A stretch of DNA of 64,000 nt, from the NCBI RefSeq assembly GCF_009497775.1, contig NZ_CP031012.1, positions 1,922,001 to 1,986,000 on the forward strand, written 5' to 3'. Below, one piece after another: positions 63,788 to 64,000 of this stretch. Below the pieces are notes generated by a model, which did no database searches, had not been told where the DNA came from, and saw nothing but the letters and a program-made list of their open reading frames with translations. Numbering within the stretch: position 1 is the first letter of the stretch; each line of letters opens with the position of its first letter. The position numbers and the translations under genes are program-made. The DNA is from Alcaligenes faecalis (lineage in GTDB: Bacteria; Pseudomonadota; Gammaproteobacteria; Burkholderiales; Burkholderiaceae_B).

Positions 63788-64000
63788 ATGTTTTTCCGCT
63801 TAGTTTCTGCCTGCGCAGGTTCTTTGATGTTGTCGGCCTGCGCCAGCTCCACCCAAACCGCCACCAAACCCGTGGGGCAGGCCAATCTGGCTTCCACGTT
63901 TTGTCAGCGCATGGGCGGGCAAACCATTGTTCATGAAAGTGGGCGTGGCGCTTACGGAACCTGCTTGATGAAAGATGGCTCGGAGTCCGAAGAATGGGCC
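63788..64000 (+). CDS. DUF333 family small lipoprotein, 3' partial
   Basis: Seventy-one codons before the window ends. Signal MFFRLVSACAGSLMLSACASS with lipobox Cys, then a DUF333 unit (ANLASTFCQRMGGQTIV.., GTCLMKDGSESEEWA). Paralogue of the gene at 61210. AAGGAGAAGG precedes the ATG. The C-terminus lies outside the window. Confidence 0.8.
   Translation, partial: MFFRLVSACAGSLMLSACASSTQTATKPVGQANLASTFCQRMGGQTIVHESGRGAYGTCLMKDGSESEEWA

Overview
The window looks like chromosome of a betaproteobacterium of the Alcaligenaceae, most likely an Alcaligenes-like organism. This is inferred from the mix of a Burkholderiales-type siphophage, a phenol hydroxylase operon, a benzoate dioxygenase operon and many short lipoproteins; no rRNA or tRNA gene was seen that would settle it.

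Bases 1 to about 23,000 are the late half of a siphovirus-type prophage: minor head protein (cut by the window edge), neck and tail-completion proteins, tail tube, tail chaperone with a probable -1 frameshift product, tape measure (split by a 7-G run), distal tail proteins, an NlpC/P60 peptidase, host-specificity protein J, a tail fibre ending in an SGNH esterase, then holin, lysozyme and nested spanins. Three AT-richer accessory cassettes interrupt the tail operon (about 2.1-4.9 kb, 6.55-7.85 kb, 12.15-12.88 kb), each followed by an intrinsic terminator just before, or even inside, the next tail gene. The first carries a nucleoid-associated NA37-like protein, a RelA/SpoT-type nucleotide synthetase and a small membrane protein, and is the best candidate here for an undescribed defence or signalling system. 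Beyond the lysis genes the element decays: two minus-strand genes, remnants of a second spanin pair, a DUF4760-like membrane protein, an SRAP remnant, and the 3' part of a tyrosine integrase next to short direct repeats.

From 23.3 to 35.3 kb lies ordinary chromosome with scattered small genes: secreted and lipoproteins, a haemolysin III-like membrane protein, a YegP-like protein, RidA, a GFA-family enzyme, a Blc lipocalin, and a complete polar amino-acid ABC transporter (binding protein, two permeases, ATPase).

From 35.3 to 48.7 kb is an aromatic catabolic island. A DmpR/MopR-type phenol sensor is transcribed divergently from a six-gene multicomponent phenol hydroxylase operon that has a textbook sigma-54 promoter and an upstream palindrome. 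A BenM/CatM-type LysR regulator is divergent from benABCD plus a benzoate-type MFS transporter. Both routes end at catechol, yet no ring-cleavage dioxygenase is present in the window.

From 48.9 kb to the end come a LysE exporter, small lipoproteins, a LacI regulator facing an NCS2 permease-amidohydrolase-TSUP operon that has two operator-like palindromes in front of it, a cupin, a QmcA/NfeD pair, a methyltransferase, a WG-repeat protein preceded or extended by a hexanucleotide repeat, a PfkB kinase, two DUF333 lipoproteins and some very short membrane proteins.
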